From assembly GCF_041146795.1 (NCBI RefSeq), contig NC_135175.1:32426136-32490135 (forward strand): a stretch of DNA of 64,000 nucleotides. The letters run 5' to 3'. The stretch is from Maylandia zebra. Taxonomy: Eukaryota; Chordata; Actinopteri; Cichliformes; Cichlidae. The translations under genes and the position numbers were made by a program. The notes under the pieces were generated by a model. The model saw only the letters and a program-made list of their open reading frames with translations. It was not told where the DNA came from and did not search any database. Of the stretch, positions 34,731 through 47,489 are shown piece by piece (positions within the stretch are counted from its first letter, which is position 1; the number at the start of each line of letters is the position of its first letter).

Positions 34731-36717
34731 TCAGATCTTTATAGGAGATTCGATCTGAACTCTGTGGAGCCTGATCTCAAGGGTTTTAAGTCTGACACTG
34801 AAACCAGAGGATCTTTCTGTCTCTGCAGATTCACTGTGATCCAGTGATGGGAGTGATTTCAGTCCTGAGTGATCACGCTGATGTTTGCACAGAGCAGACA
34901 ATGAGGTGAATGTTTTGGCACATTGGTAACAGTGAAACAGTTTATTAGTAACGTGGGATCGTTTGTGTTTGGAGTATGAACTGAGATTCCTGAAGCTCTT
35001 GTCACACTGGTCACAGCTGTAGTTTCCTTCCATGTGTGTACGTTCATGCTTGTTACGATGACCTGATCGTGAGAAGCTTTTTTCACAGTGTCTGCACTTG
35101 TATGGTTTCTCTCCTGTGTGGACTCGTTTGTGTGTTTTAAGGTGACCTGCAGAGGTGAAGGATGACCCACACTGATCACAGAGGTGCTTTTTAACCCCAC
35201 TGTGAATCAGTTCATGTTGTTTTAACTCAGTTGGTGTGGGGAAGCCTCTCCCACATTCTTTGCAGTATTTCAATTTGTCTCCAGTGTGTCTACGTTGATG
35301 TATTTTTAGGGAGACTTGCCAACTGAAAGTTTTTCCACAGAGGTCACAACGAAAGTCTTTCCCACCACCACGGTGATGACAGGGTTGAGAACTGGATCCA
35401 TCTGTGTCGCTCTGCTTCTAAACAAAGACACAAAGACAGTGTAAGTCAGTCCTTCAACATTTTTATCCTGAACGTCGCCTGAAATAAAGAGCATCTCTGC
35501 AGACGTCCAATTACATTTTACTGTTTCAGTTAACACAGATAAAAATATAAATACATACCTCACAGTAACTGCACTTGGAGAGTCTCTTTCTGGTGTGGAT
35601 CTTTTGGTGTTGTTTCAGGTGATGTGGAGCTTTAAAAGTCTTCTCACACAGGTCACATTTATAAGGTCGTTCCTCAGTGTGGGTAAACATGTGTAGTTTT
35701 AACTGCCTGTTGGTTGTACACTGTCTGCCACACTGTTCACAGCAGTACACATCATGTCCGGTGTGGATGCGTAGGTGTGTATTTCGGTACCCTCTCTGGC
35801 TGAAGGTTTTTCCACAAATCTCACAGCTGTATGCCTTAATTCCAGAGTGGGCAACTACATGCGTCTTTAAGTGGCTACTCTGAGTAAAAGCTCTGCCACA
35901 CTGATCACAGCTGTACGCTTTAACTCCACTGTGGATGAGTTGGTGTGATTTTAGGGAAGCCTTCAAGGAAAAAGACTTTCCACACAAGTCACAGCTGAAC
36001 GGTCTCTCTCCAGTGTGGATGACCTGATGAAGTTTTAGTGTAAACTTCCTAGCAAACTCTTTTCCACACTCGTCACAGGTGTGTGTTTTCTCTCTCTTTC
36101 TTGGTTGAGGTTTGTCGGCCTCCTGAGAGTGCTGACTTCTCGCTCCATGTTGGTCCTGCAGTGACAGAGATACAAACAGAGGCAGTGAGTGAAATGCAGT
36201 CGTGGAACAGACTCAACCTTCAAACTCCCTCCATTAACAATAGTTTTAAACCTGAAGGTGGAGTGTGGCACCAAACACCTTAAAGGTCTCTTATCCCCAC
36301 CTGCTGGTAGTTCTAACACATTACATCCAACCTGCTGTTAAAAATAATTCATGACTAGGGATGGGTATCGTTTAGGTTTTATCCGATACCGGTGCCAAAT
36401 CGGTACTTTTGAAACGGTGCCGGTGCTCAAACGGTACTCAAACCGGTGCTTAAAGAATGGAGAACACAAAATTGGTCCAAAAACCTCTCAAATCAAATCA
36501 AATCAAATCACTTTTATTGTCACATCACATGTGCAGGCACACTGGCACAGCACATGCGAGTGAAATTCTTGTGTGCGAGCCCCACAAGCAACAGAGATGT
36601 GCAAACACAACAACACAAACGAGCAAAATACAAGAATGGCCAACCTGAAACTAATAAATATATGTACAATATATAATAGTGTATGCATTTCTGGACGTGT
36701 ATACTAAATATTTTCCT

Positions 36718-36766
<49 letters not shown>

Positions 36767-39235
36767 CACATTTTTACAAATTAAATAGTAAAAAAAATAA
36801 ATAAATAAATAATAATAATAATAATAATAAAATATATAAAATATACAGAGTTGAATATGTGCAAAACAAGTGGCATTTATATACAGTGTGGAGTGCATAA
36901 TGTTGAAGTTCCAGTAGTGAAGCTGAGGTGTCTATGACGTGTTCAGCAGTCTGATGGCCTGATGGAAAAAGCTGTCTCTCAGTCTGCTGGCACGGGACCG
37001 GATGCTGCAGAACCTCCTTCCTGATGGAAGCAGTCTGAACAGTTTATGGCTGGGGTGACTGGAGTCCTTGATGATCCTCCCCGCTTTCCTCAGGCAGCGC
37101 TTCCTGTAGATGTCTTGGAGGGAGGGAAGCTCACCTCCAATTATCTGTTCAGAGCACCGCACTACTCGCTGGAGAGCTTTGCAGTTGTAGGCGGTGCTGT
37201 TGCCATACCAGGTGGTGATGCATCCAGTGAGGATGCTCTCAATGGCACAGTGATAGAAGGTCCTGAGGATGCGGGGGCTCATGCCGAATCTTTTCAGTCT
37301 CCTGAGAAAGAAGAGGCGCTGCTGGGCCTTCTTCACTGTTTTGTTTGTGTGTACTGACCACGTAAGATCCTCAGCCAGATGTACTCCAAGGAACCGGAAG
37401 CTGCTCACTCTCTCCACAGCAGCGCCGTTGATGGTGATGGGGGTGTGTACTTCTCTGCACCTCCGGAAGTCCACTATCATGTTTTTTGTAAAAAGATAAC
37501 AATGTTAGCCTTTTCTGCAGCTATGGGGCATATATGGTATCACTCTTGGCTGGAAGCAGTGCTTAAACAATGGAAAAAACACAAACTTTGTCCAAAAACC
37601 TCTCATGTTTAACTGTTTTCCACTTTTTCTTTGGGCATTTTAGCCTTTTTGGCCAGGGTGAAGGGAGTATCTGCCATCAAACAAGAAGACAGCCGCATGT
37701 AGCTATGATGATGTTTGCTAGTTCACCTTACATGCATTAATGTAATAACGTGGTTAGCCTACCCAACGTAAATTACACACGAACAACATTAAACTACTCA
37801 CGCAGAGAAGAACGGCTGCTGCTGCCATCATCATCCTCATCATTTCTGCTACACTGGCAGGGCTAGGGGCCAGGACTCTCCTCTTCGTGTTTTTGGGGTA
37901 TGTTGCATAACAGGCAACCCACCCGCAGTAGATGTGCTCGGTGTGAGGTCTCGCAGCAAGCTATCAAATACGGCGCATTTCTGGGCTTTTAAAAAAAAAA
38001 CGCTATGCGTCGCCAGGTGTTTCATCAGATTTGAGGTGTTACCTCCTTTGACAGTATCACAGTATCAGCTTAAAGCACTTGTTGCTGCTGAGTTTGCATA
38101 TTTTGCTGTGAAGTACAGCCAGACTTTGACCGCTTCGCCTTGGGCATTTTTAATCAGTAGCTCTGTACCTAGGCCCGCCTATTATCCTCGGAAACGTAAA
38201 ATGATTGGCTAGAAGTGTATCACAGCTCAGGAAAAAAAAGCACCAAAATAAAGCAGCGAAATGTGCGCTGCTTTTCGGTCTGGTTACTACCGTTTATGTC
38301 AGAACGACACCGGTACCCATCCCTATTCATGACTGTTCAAACACTAAAATCATGCCCATCCCTCCTGCTGTACACAAACATTAAGACTAGCATGCTAACA
38401 CACTCAGAAAAGTAATAAATGTTTACCAGGTCTATACTTTTTTTTATATTTCACGTTAATAGCATTTCAATTTGTATGAGCAAAAAAACTCAAAAAGGGG
38501 AAAATATACAGACTTAATGTGTTTACTGCCTGATACCGGGCTACCGTTGTGGTGCTTTGAACGTGTTTTTGCAGTGATGAAACAATATTAAGTCTGTTCG
38601 AACGACAATAATACCAATAATAAATAATAATATTATTATTAATAGTAATCAGAATAATAAAAACAACAACAACAACAACAATAATAATAATGTACTTCCA
38701 CAGCATGTCTTTTATCCCAACCACTCTCTGCAGATGGCCCCGCCCCTCTGTGAGCCTCCTTCTGCTGGAGGTTTCTTCCTGTTAAAAGGGAGTTTTTCCT
38801 TCCCACTGTCGCCAAAGTGCTTGCTCAAAGAGGGTCATATAATTGTTGGGTTTTTCTCTGTATGTATTAATGTAGGATCCACATTACAATAAAAAGCACC
38901 TTGAGGACGACTGTTGTTTTGATTTGGTGCTGTATAAATAACACTGAATTGAAAATGTAATTAATACTACTAATAATAATAACGAATAACAATTGCTTGT
39001 GACTTCTTAATGTTTGTAAACACAATTTAAAAATACATAATAAAATGCAACACAGTCATATAACAGGTTGGGAGGATGAGAGTTTTAGACGTGACTGATT
39101 ATTTGGTGAAACTGTGATATTTTCCTCACCTCCTGTGTTGAGCTCATTGTTTCCTCTGTAGTGACTCAGCTGAGTCCAGATGGCTGAAAATGTTCCTCTG
39201 CTGCTCCGTCAGACTCTTCTCCTCCTGCTGATCAG
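34731..39235 (-). CDS. C2H2 zinc-finger protein, copy 2 (12 fingers, 433 aa)
   Basis: Coding exons on the minus strand are 39147-39130 (MSSTQE), 36155-35559 and 35417-34731, exactly parallel to copy 1 (finger exons offset by 12,294 bases). Exon 2 begins DQHGARSQHSQEADKP and has six fingers; in finger five the usual Phe after the second Cys region is Cys (CEQCGRQCTT). Exon 3 has six more fingers and the same 54-residue tail. Recognition helices differ from copy 1 (for example TQSSHLKTH against THSSSLQSH in finger three). Intron 1 grew to about 3 kb by a hAT insertion. All frames are open. Nuclear DNA binding is inferred from the family. Confidence 0.85.
36356..38325. mobile_element. hAT element (TIR TAGGGATGGGTATCG) in intron 1 of zinc-finger copy 2
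   Basis: TAGGGATGGGTATCG at 36356 and GGTACCCATCCCTA ending at 38325 are inverted termini. The 8-base direct repeat TTCATGAC flanks them at 36348-36355 and 38326-38333, as expected of hAT. The uninterrupted site is seen in copy 1 at about 24053. The interior includes a decayed BED-finger region (about 37930-38160) and a nested LINE at 36488-37485. Confidence 0.9.
36488..37485 (-). mobile_element. Rex1/L2-like LINE 3' part nested in the hAT element
   Basis: The minus-strand frame 37480-36932 reads as the C-terminal part of a LINE RT: VSSFRFLGVHLAEDLTWS, KKAQQRLFFLRRLKRFG, GCITTWYGN, LQRVVRCSEQIIGG and LFRLLPSGRRFCSIRSRASR. The 3' UTR contains a (GT)n at 36719-36764 and ends in a (GATTT)n tail at 36488-36510. 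The copy is 5'-truncated with an open frame, so insertion is recent relative to the hAT. The same tail occurs at 21076. Confidence 0.85.
38698..38955 (+). mobile_element. L2/Maui-like LINE 3' UTR inside intron 1 of zinc-finger copy 2
   Basis: Orthologous, by duplication, to 24340-24605, with the same 5' and 3' limits and the same tail. It is a marker that the duplication is younger than this insertion. Confidence 0.85.
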
Positions 39236-40507
39236 CTGGGACACAAAACAGATCTTTGTTAGGCTCCACACTGCACTGAAGAGTCAAAGTGTCTAATATG
39301 TTCATCTGACAACACAAAGTACAAATTTCACTCTGATTGCTTGTAGAAATCTTGTGAGATGTGTTGTGCTGCAAAGTGAGGAAACTCTCTCACTCACTTA
39401 TACTTCAGGAGGAACTTTGTGACATTGGCTCTAATATTCTAAGCAGCCCTTTACTATGACAGGGCCAGAAAGTCCTATTTGAAGGTTTGGGAGAAGGACC
39501 ATGTTAAAGGTGGATTGGGGTTTATACACTTTGTTATGATACAGGTAAGGCTGTAAGAGCCTGAGAAGGTGTCCTGAATGAACCTCTAAAACCAGTTTTC
39601 AGCTAACGACTCTGCTTCAGTCTGGAAAACAGCAACTACAAGTTTAAAGACTCCATCAACAATTCACACCCAGCAACAGCCTGAACAGCTCCTCCTGTGG
39701 TTTCCACAAACAGGGACAGACCTGTTACTCCCCCACCCCACACTTTCAACTCCTTCAGCCCCCCAGTCCCACCACCTCCACCATTCCCTGACGACCACTG
39801 ATCAAAGCTCATTGATCAAATGCTGTGATTGCAGCGACTCCCCAACTCTTTGAATGGTACTCATGGCCATTGATCAGCGGTCTTTGATTAATGAGCTTTG
39901 ATCAGTGCTTTCCTTCCTGCTTTGACTGCAGCCATAGCTGGACTGGCCATTGGGCATTTGCCCGGTGGGCTGCTGGCGATTTTTTGTTTTTATGGGCCGA
40001 TCGATTTTTTTTTTTTTTTGGAAGGGTGTAAATAATGAAAGGTGTTGGAAAGGAGGGCCAAAAATTAGGGCCAAAAAGAAACAAGGCCTTCAGGCAGACG
40101 CTGCTAAATGTGTAAAAATAATTGAAATGTTTGGCGGTAGCTATAGCATAGCTTCCACAGATTTAGCAACATCAGCAAGTGGTGGAGGCCAGCAGGTGGA
40201 TAAGGGAAAGGGGAGGCAAGAGGAGGAGAGACCCGAGGCGGCCGCCGGTCATAGTGGCTTAGGAACTGAACTTCAGGTAAGAAGTTATGACCTGGGCCCT
40301 ATTTCAGGAAGCCGGTTTAGAAAACTCAGAGCGAAAAACGATACTCATGGTTGAGTAACCCCGAACTGTCCAACTGGGAATATTCGGTTTCAGAAAGGCT
40401 GATAACAAGTAGTTCAATCAACGCGGAGTTGCTTTAACCCCAAGTTAAGCGCGCACACGAGGATACATAAAGCCCTGATCAGTGGAGCACAGATTAAGCG
40501 AGTCACC

Positions 40508-41118
40508 ATGGAGACGGAGGGAAAGAAGGCGCGGTCAATGCATTTTACAGCGCTTGAGGCCAAAATTCTGATGGCAGCATATGCCGATAACATGCAAATT
40601 TTGCAGAAAAAAAGTAACACAGCTTCAGCTGCAAAACAAAGGGAGCATGCATGGCAAAACATAGCCGACAGAGTCAATGCGTGAGTGTAAATTTAAACAT
40701 TGATCTAGGGATTTCCACCCATTTAACACGTTATTTTATTATATTTTATTTTATTTTTTATTTCATACATTTTATTTTGTGACGTGATGTGAGCGCAGGT
40801 GCAACCCAACAGGCCCCAAACGTTCCTGGCAGCAAGTAAAAATGAAATATAAAAATATAGTCCGAACAGGTAAGGTGAAATTGTATTATGAGCTATAGTG
40901 CTTGGTCTGTTTGTCCGATGTAAATCAATTGCAGTTAGAGGCTACATTAATTTTCTTTCTGTAAGCACTTATTGAAATTATCTGAGCACATTTCAAGTAC
41001 ATATTTGCTTACTCTGTATGCTCAAATGTGACCCGTTATAGCCACTAGAAAAAAAGCAGAGGCCCGAAAAACAGGTGGGGGTCCTCCACCACCACCACTC
41101 ACAGAGGCTGAGCAGTTG
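40508..41118 (+). pseudogene. Harbinger Myb/SANT-like DNA-binding protein, 3'-deleted
   Basis: The ATG at 40508 begins METEGKKARSMHFTALEAKI. Exons 40508-40680, 40799-40869 and 41042 onward join in frame, with ANIADRVN-type and CNPTGPKRSWQQVKMKYKN motifs typical of the Myb-like helper protein of PIF-Harbinger elements. The last exon reads TGGGPPPPPLTEAEQLA and then runs into the opposite gene near 41115. The helper normally brings the transposase to the ends. The C-terminal half is missing. Confidence 0.85.
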
Positions 41119-42254
41119 GCTTCCACATTTGTGATAATGTTGGCAGCATCACATATGATCTTCACAGTGCAGAGAACACAAATTAGCATCCATTACTATA
41201 ATGAAATAATTTGTTAGTTTGAAATGCTACAGGGAACTATGTACCTGTACATTAATGCTGTGGAAAGACTTCCTGTTCACATAGTCTCCTTCATTTACTG
41301 AAGGAGCAATGATTGGAATGTGAGTGCCATCTATACAGCCAATCACGCCTGGGAACCGTGAAAATAAATGTAAAATTTAAGTAGTAGTTCAAATATCACC
41401 ACATCATAAATTAAGTTTTGTTCATCCTGCTACCTGCAATTTTGTGGAATCCCTCTTTGATAAATCTTGTGGGTCTATGACCGGGGAACACCACAGACGA
41501 GTACAGGAGACGTTTCAGTGCAACTGTAACATTCCTGACTGCGCGACAGACGGTAGCCTTGGAAACGTGCTCAGCATCACCAATATTATACAGAAAGCTC
41601 CCGTTTGCAAAAAACCAAAGTGCAATACAAATAATATCAGAATCAGAATCAGAAAGGGTTTTATTGCCAAATGTTGAGCAGGTTTACAACATTAGGAAAT
41701 TGCTGCGGTGCTTCAGTGCAAACATACTGTCATAAATTACGCTTAAATAGACATGAAAATAAAAATAAGAATAAGAATTAAAAGTGCTAAGTAGATAGAT
41801 ATATACATGAGTGCAGGTGGTGATCAGTGCCAAACATGGAATGATGCAGTGAACACAGCGTAGGGTCATGTGTTAGTGGTGGGAACAGTCATACGGTTAT
41901 TGTTCATGTGTCCAACAGCAGAGGGGAAGAAACTGTTCTTATGGCGAGAGGTACTGGTGCGAATGGACCGGAGCCTCCTGCCTGAGGGGAGCAGGTCAAA
42001 CAGACTGTGTCCAGAATCCATGTATGTACAGAACTGAGAGAATGTCTACGATGTGTCACATGAGCAATATTAGGCCTGAGGATGTTATTCAAATAAATTA
42101 TAGATTGTGCTGAAAAACGGTAACGTTCACACAGAAAATCATCAGGAAATAATAAAATGTCCAAACGCGCTCTAATCACTCTCTCCCGGCGGAGAGCTCT
42201 GCGGAGAATTTGGGCTTCAACATCTACTGGCTCTTCAAGGAAGGAGCACGCCAT
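41108..42254 (-). pseudogene. Harbinger (HARBI1-type) DDE transposase, 3'-deleted and LINE-interrupted
   Basis: The ATG is at 42254 (MACSFLEEPVDVEAQ). Exon 1 carries RRERVIRARLDILLFPDDFL and ERYRFSAQSIIYL, is cut by the LINE at 41641-42035, and resumes with GDAEHVSKATVCRAVR. A further exon (41348 downwards) has [13 protein letters not shown], holding the first catalytic Asp. The next has IICDAANIITNVEA, the region of the second Asp, and then fuses into the Myb-like gene. The third acidic residue is lost, so it is inactive. Confidence 0.88.
41641..42035 (-). mobile_element. LINE 3' fragment inside the Harbinger transposase
   Basis: Read on the minus strand it ends in a (TGATTC)n tail after GGCAATAAAACCC. 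Further in it encodes the RT end LLPSGRRLRSIRTSTSRHKN and SFFPSAV, the same closing motif as at 36932. 5'-truncated. Confidence 0.75.
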
Positions 42255-42308
42255 GTCTGACACTTCCTACAGTCAGGTTTCCGACACAGAGGCGGAGAAG
42301 GTCAGGGT

Positions 42309-44822
42309 CAATGGCGTGTCCAGCGGGGTGGCCTGGGGGGGCACAGGCCACCCCCCAAACCAGACTGGCCACCCCAGGTGCCACCCCAAAGGCAAAACAA
42401 TAAAATTCAATCAAATATCAAATGTCCGATTATGTTTTCACGGTGACGCTCAGATATCCGAGTGTAAGTGAATGCAGCATCGCTTCTGCGCTATGCGCAT
42501 CACGTTAGCAAAGGTAGGAGAGCCAAGCGCGAAAGATGGCACTGCAGGAAACAATTTTTCGGTGAAAGAAAATGAGGACAGAATAAATGTCCCGGTAAGT
42601 AATATCAAGTTTGTTGAGTTTAGTAAACTTCGGTGAAATTAGAATACCAAGGAAAAAAATAACACTTAAAGAATTATTGCAGCCGTGGAATATTTCAGAC
42701 AGTAGGCTACTGAGGGCAGCTAACATAAGAGTTATGCGTTATAAGATATAATCTAAGTCGTAACATTGCTGTATGGAGCTGCAGATTTGGTTGCAGGTTA
42801 ACATAGCTGGACTGGCCATCGGGCATACCGGGCATATCCCCAGTGACTTATTTTTTATTTTTTTTGTAACGGCATGAACAATGAGAGGTGGTGGATTGGC
42901 CAGATGCAGGTCGATGTGTAGAAATAACTCCGTTGTTTGGTGGTGGCTATGGCGGGGCTTCCACAGAGGCAACAGGTGGATGAGGGAAGGGGAGGCAGGA
43001 GGAGAGACCCGAAGCAGCCGCCAGTCCGAGTGTCAGGTGAACTGAACTTCAGGTAAGAAGTTATGACCTGCAGTCTATCTGGGTCAGATATAAACCAAGT
43101 TTAGGTGGAGTTTATTTTCATGTTGCTGACTTTTTACTGTCAGTTGCAATAACTCATACTGCGTTCTAGCCAGTTTGACGGAGTTTTTATACAGCTGGGT
43201 GGGTGCTATGATGTTACTGATAGTGAACTTTATTTTATTCATAAGGTTAGTAGAGTTGCCAACGGCTCCTTAAAAAAATGGAATGGTCCCTCATTCAGAG
43301 AAAATATTACACGTTTCGTATTGAGCTGAGAAGAGACGCAGTTTGTCCCGGACTTTAGCTAGAATGGAAAAAAGACACAAAGCTGGAGTTATTCTGTCTT
43401 TATGCTGCACAGCTGCCTCTTCTTCTCTCATTCTCTCCCCCTGCCTCTCCTGTTGCTACTTCAATCATGAAACTGATCAATGATCAGCTGATCGGCTTTT
43501 CTCTCTTGTTTATCGCCCACTTTGCGCCAGAAAGAGGAAACCAGCGGATATTGCGCTAAACAACAGCAGCACGTTTAAGCTTGATCAGCTGTTGTTAGAA
43601 TGTATTTAATATTAATTTCTAGTATCAGCTGATGTTTGCTGGAGCCACAGCTGTAAAGCTGCTGGTCATGATGTCTGTTTAGATATGTGGTGAGAGGGAA
43701 ACATGAAGATGAAACCAGGAGATGTCCTTACTGAACCATCAGAGCTGAACAGGTGATGGAGAAACAGGTTTACCTTTTAGGTGACATGAATGAGTTGAAG
43801 GGAAGTTATGAACTGTTTCTGAGAGACAAATAACACCAGGATCCTTTTTTATGTAGCTGACAGCTGGTAACTGTGCAGGGGCGGGTCTAGCAAAGTTTTG
43901 CCAGGGGGCCAGGTAGGGCATTAACAGGGAAAGGTGGGCACAAAGAAATACTTTTCTTTCTTATTCTCATTTAAAATACCTAGTTTTTATTAAATAATTA
44001 TCTAAATCTTACAACCAAAGTTTTTATCTGACGTAAAATGTATAGAAATCATACATATACCAACAAGACTGTACATCACTGTCACAACAGGGTTTGTTTT
44101 CAGTCAAAGTCTTTTTGGCTTTACTACCTGGTGGGTCGGTCTGTAGTAAAAATGCCCAATTTTTTTGTCCCAGTCCAGCCCTGCAGGTTAATACTGGCAG
44201 TGTCACCATGCCAGCTGACTGTATTTTATCATCAGCCAGTGTTGTTCTTTATCAATATTACCAAAGTTTACGATAAGGCAGCATAGAAAGTATTTACTTG
44301 CTTTCAGGTTTCATTCAAATGTTAGTCTTTTCAGTTGTTTCCCCACTTTTTTCCTGTTTCAAAATCAAACACCAGTTTGTGAGAAGATTATCTTCTTTTT
44401 TTAACAGGCAGATAAAGTTTTGCATTGGCATTGGCTAATTTGTCAATTGTTTGTTACAAATGTTCGTATTTTAATTTTCAAAAATGTTTTTGCCCAAAAC
44501 ATATGTGCACTATATGTCAGTAAAAATACTATGCAAATATTGCTGTCCTTGAATGCTGAGTAAACACTGACAAAGCACTGATTGTATCTCTTGTACTTTA
44601 TCAACGCAGTATCTAAAAACTTTGCACCGTAGTGGTTAAAATCTCATTCTAATAAGAGTTAAAAGTGCATTTGGTTATTAGGTTTATAGGATTATTGAAT
44701 TATGGTTAAGGGTTGGTAGAATTTTTTTTTAAAACATTATCTGCCAATTAAATCTGCCACCCTTCTCCAAATCTGTGCCCCTACCTGGCCCCCCCAACAA
44801 AAATTTTCTAGACACGCCACTG
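42309..44822. mobile_element. hAT element nested in the Harbinger (TSD GTCAGGGT)
   Basis: CAATGGCGTGTCCAG at the left and CTAGACACGCCACTG at the right are near inverses. The 8-base repeat GTCAGGGT sits at 42301-42308 and 44823-44830. No intact transposase frame was seen. The interior holds another hAT at 42802-44183. Confidence 0.88.
42802..44183. mobile_element. Innermost hAT element (TSD CAGGTTAA)
   Basis: It begins CATAGCTGGACTGG and ends CCAGTCCAGCCCTG. CAGGTTAA flanks it at 42794-42801 and 44184-44191. It is the only complete copy of the family that also forms the outer ends at 39933 and 50339. It encodes no recognised transposase. Confidence 0.88.
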
Positions 44823-46499
44823 GTCAGGGTTAGTTGAAGTAAACCTGCTAGGGAGCAGGTTAGCTTCACGGAGTGTGTCGTCATAGTAACTCACTCAGGA
44901 TTAATCTAAACTCGCTTTGTGAAACCGAAAACCCAGAGTTTTCGTTAACTCAGGGTATACTTACTCAGAGTTTGCACTAAACCGGCTTCCTGAAATAGGG
45001 CCCTGGTGTCTATCTGTGTCAGATATAAACCAAGTTTAGTTGTAGTTTGTTTTCGTTGTGCTGACTTTTTACAGTTGCTTAGAAGAACTGGTACTGCGTA
45101 CTAGCTAGCATGACGGAGTTTATATACTGCTGGGCGGGTGCTATGAAGTTACTGATAGTAAATTTTATTTTATGTTTAAGGTTAGTTTCTCAAACTCCTC
45201 AAAATTTTAACAAATTGTGCCAATCCTTACATGTTGCACCAGGCTGATTTATCATCAAAAGTGGAGAAGTCTGTGACAGAGGAGACAGAAGAGCAGCAGA
45301 GAGAGATGGAGATGGAGAGAAGACTTTATGTCATCCATGAGGGATGCATTTGACATGTTTCACATATTATAGCTCAACAAGTTACTTATAGCAATTTAAA
45401 TACGAGCAATCAGTTTTTGGCACATACCGGCTATTGCAGTTAATAATACAACAGCTTCTTGCCATTTTTTGCGTTTCTTTTTATCGCTGTGTAACTGACT
45501 TCAATTGAAAGCCTGCATGCGCTAGTACCTCTTGCCACAAGTTCCCAGAATCCTTTGCGGTTTTACCCCTGAATGACGTCACATTTTTGGTGGGCCGGTG
45601 TTCCAGATCTACTGGCGTTTAGATCAACTGGCGTTGGTCGAACAGATGTGGGGCAGACTTGCGTTTCAGGAGCTACTACCGACAAACCAGCAAAAAAAAA
45701 AACGCCAAATGTGTCACCTGTGACACTTGTGAGGTTATCTCAAACACACTCCGTCAGTCGTGATGCTGTTGAACAACAAAATGTTTAAAAATGTGGCGAG
45801 TTTACCTGGTGATATCCTCATGCGCGACGCGATCGCGAAAACAGCAAACAATTAACACCACGCCGATGTTGTTCACAGGACAGCAAGAGTAAACGATCGG
45901 GAGACTCTTGTCGTCGTTATCGTTCCCCTCGCACGTTTTATTTCTCCGGTTTCAGCGATTTTGATTCACAACTAAAGCGAGCAGTTTACTTTGTGTGCAC
46001 TAACATGGACTCGAGTCAACCAGCGCCACCTCTGGCCAAGTGCCACAGCCTACAGCCAGATCAACCTGTGACACACATCTGCACCACGTTTGATTTCGTT
46101 TCTTGCACAACACATTTGTACCTTTCAATTGTGTCTGTTTGTGTATCATGCAAATAAACCTTTGAAAAGAATGAAATGATATCATATATTTCTTATTGGC
46201 CTACATTTGTACAAAATTCCAAATTATATACACAAAGTCATAGAAATCACCACTCCAATTGGTCATTATGAGTTTAATATTCTCTTTTCCCATAACAATG
46301 AAATACACCTTGGACAAATATGACACATCAATATTTCATTAGTGTTGTCACATCACATCCTGTAAGCATCGTCTGTCTGTGTCTTTTCCCTGGAAATTAA
46401 TATTTCCAGCCAATATAGGCAATTCATCAACATGGCTGGAGAGTTGGTAGTTATATATAAAGTCAGTGACTCAGGTGTGTCGCTTGGTTTGTCATCTGT

Positions 46500-46648
46500 T
46501 TGTGAGACTGGAGGAGACGCAATCTTTTGTTTTAAATCTTAGTTAGGAAGATTCCTGTTTTAAAACAAGCACGTTTTGTGAGAAATGCAAGTACAACATC
46601 TGCAGAAAGCACACAGTTACATTCTGTCCATCATGTGGACAAAATTGA
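46500..46648 (+). pseudogene. Cysteine-rich C-terminal end of a piggyBac-like transposase (left arm)
   Basis: The plus frame from 46577 shows C-X2-C-X4-C-X2-H-X4-C-X2-C and then stops (TGA 46646-46648). This pattern resembles the zinc-binding tail of piggyBac transposases. The inverted arm has the same motif at about 48490-48390 on the minus strand. No DDD catalytic core was found. Assignment by pattern only. Confidence 0.4.
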
Positions 46649-47228
46649 AAATGTTGAGCATTGAAAAACTGAGAACGTTGGGCAAGTTCAACAGAAATGT
46701 GTTTGTAAGAACGAAAAACCAAATTGTTCCTAAAATAGTTATGGAAAGTCTAACTGTTGTATGTCTGTGTTCTACATGTTTATCTGATGGGAAATAAAGT
46801 TGCTATTGTTTTATTGCAGTTTTTGAACAATTCTGAGTGGATTTACACAGTACGGATCTAAATGACCCGCAACAAAATCAATGTCATTTTTTTGTTCTTC
46901 AACATAATACAAGGGTTCATTTCATTTCAACTTGCCTATGATCTTCAATTTGTAGCAGATCCACTATCACACTAGAGCAGTTTCAAATGGAGGTCAGTCC
47001 ACTGCTGCCACCTGTGGCCAAGTGCCACAGCCCACTACTAGATTAACTTGTGACATCTTCACCTGCTGCTATGATGACATTGAGAAGAGGCTGAGTGGCT
47101 GCACTTACCCCTGGTACATCCAAATCTACCCACAAACATGTTGAAAGATGCAATGGCAGCAATGTGGATTGTCAACACTAAAAACAATCAGTAAGCAAAG
47201 GCAACAGGGATCACTTTTTACTGTTTAA

Positions 47229-47489
47229 TTAGCACCCACAACATTTGTAGTCGCCTTCTGCACAGGGGAAGTCCACACACACTGTGTGGTACCACTTTCC
47301 ACAGAAGGTGCATTCGATCTGCAAGATTGAATGAGATTGTCCACAAGTGCCACAGCCTACAGCCAGATCAACCTGTGACACACATCTGCAGCACGTTTGA
47401 ATTCGTGTCATGCACAACACATTTGTACCTTTCAATTGTGTCTGTTTGTGCGTCATGCAAATAAACCTTTGAAAAGAATGAAATGACAC
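47229..47489 (-). pseudogene. PHD-like Cys/His tail at the palindrome centre (left side)
   Basis: The minus frame ends in IECTFCGKWYHTVCVDFPC, then CCGC and a stop: a C-X2-C-X4-H-X2-C half followed by Cys pairs, like the second half of a PHD or treble-clef finger. Its mirror image is coded on the plus strand at 47707-47802. Upstream, the stretch CMTHKQTQLKGTNVLC also recurs in each arm (46000-46185 and 49770-49860). Possible transposase or host-derived tail; family unknown. Confidence 0.4.

Larger units (their letters stand above)
40295..45002. mobile_element. PIF-Harbinger transposon with TIR GGCCCTATTTCAGGAAGCCG and CTG target duplication
   Basis: The left end GGCCCTATTTCAGGAAGCCG and the right end are perfect inverses for at least 26 bases. 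CTG repeats on both sides (40292-40294 and 45003-45005). The undisturbed site, GACCTG followed by a related CAGTC, is seen in the nested hAT at about 43066. It carries a Myb-like gene (+) and a transposase gene (-), both 3'-deleted, plus a nested LINE (41641-42035) and a hAT (42309-44822). Confidence 0.92.

Noticed and set aside
37046..37357. Plus-strand frame 37046-37357
   Set aside because: Antisense of the LINE reverse transcriptase at 36932-37480.
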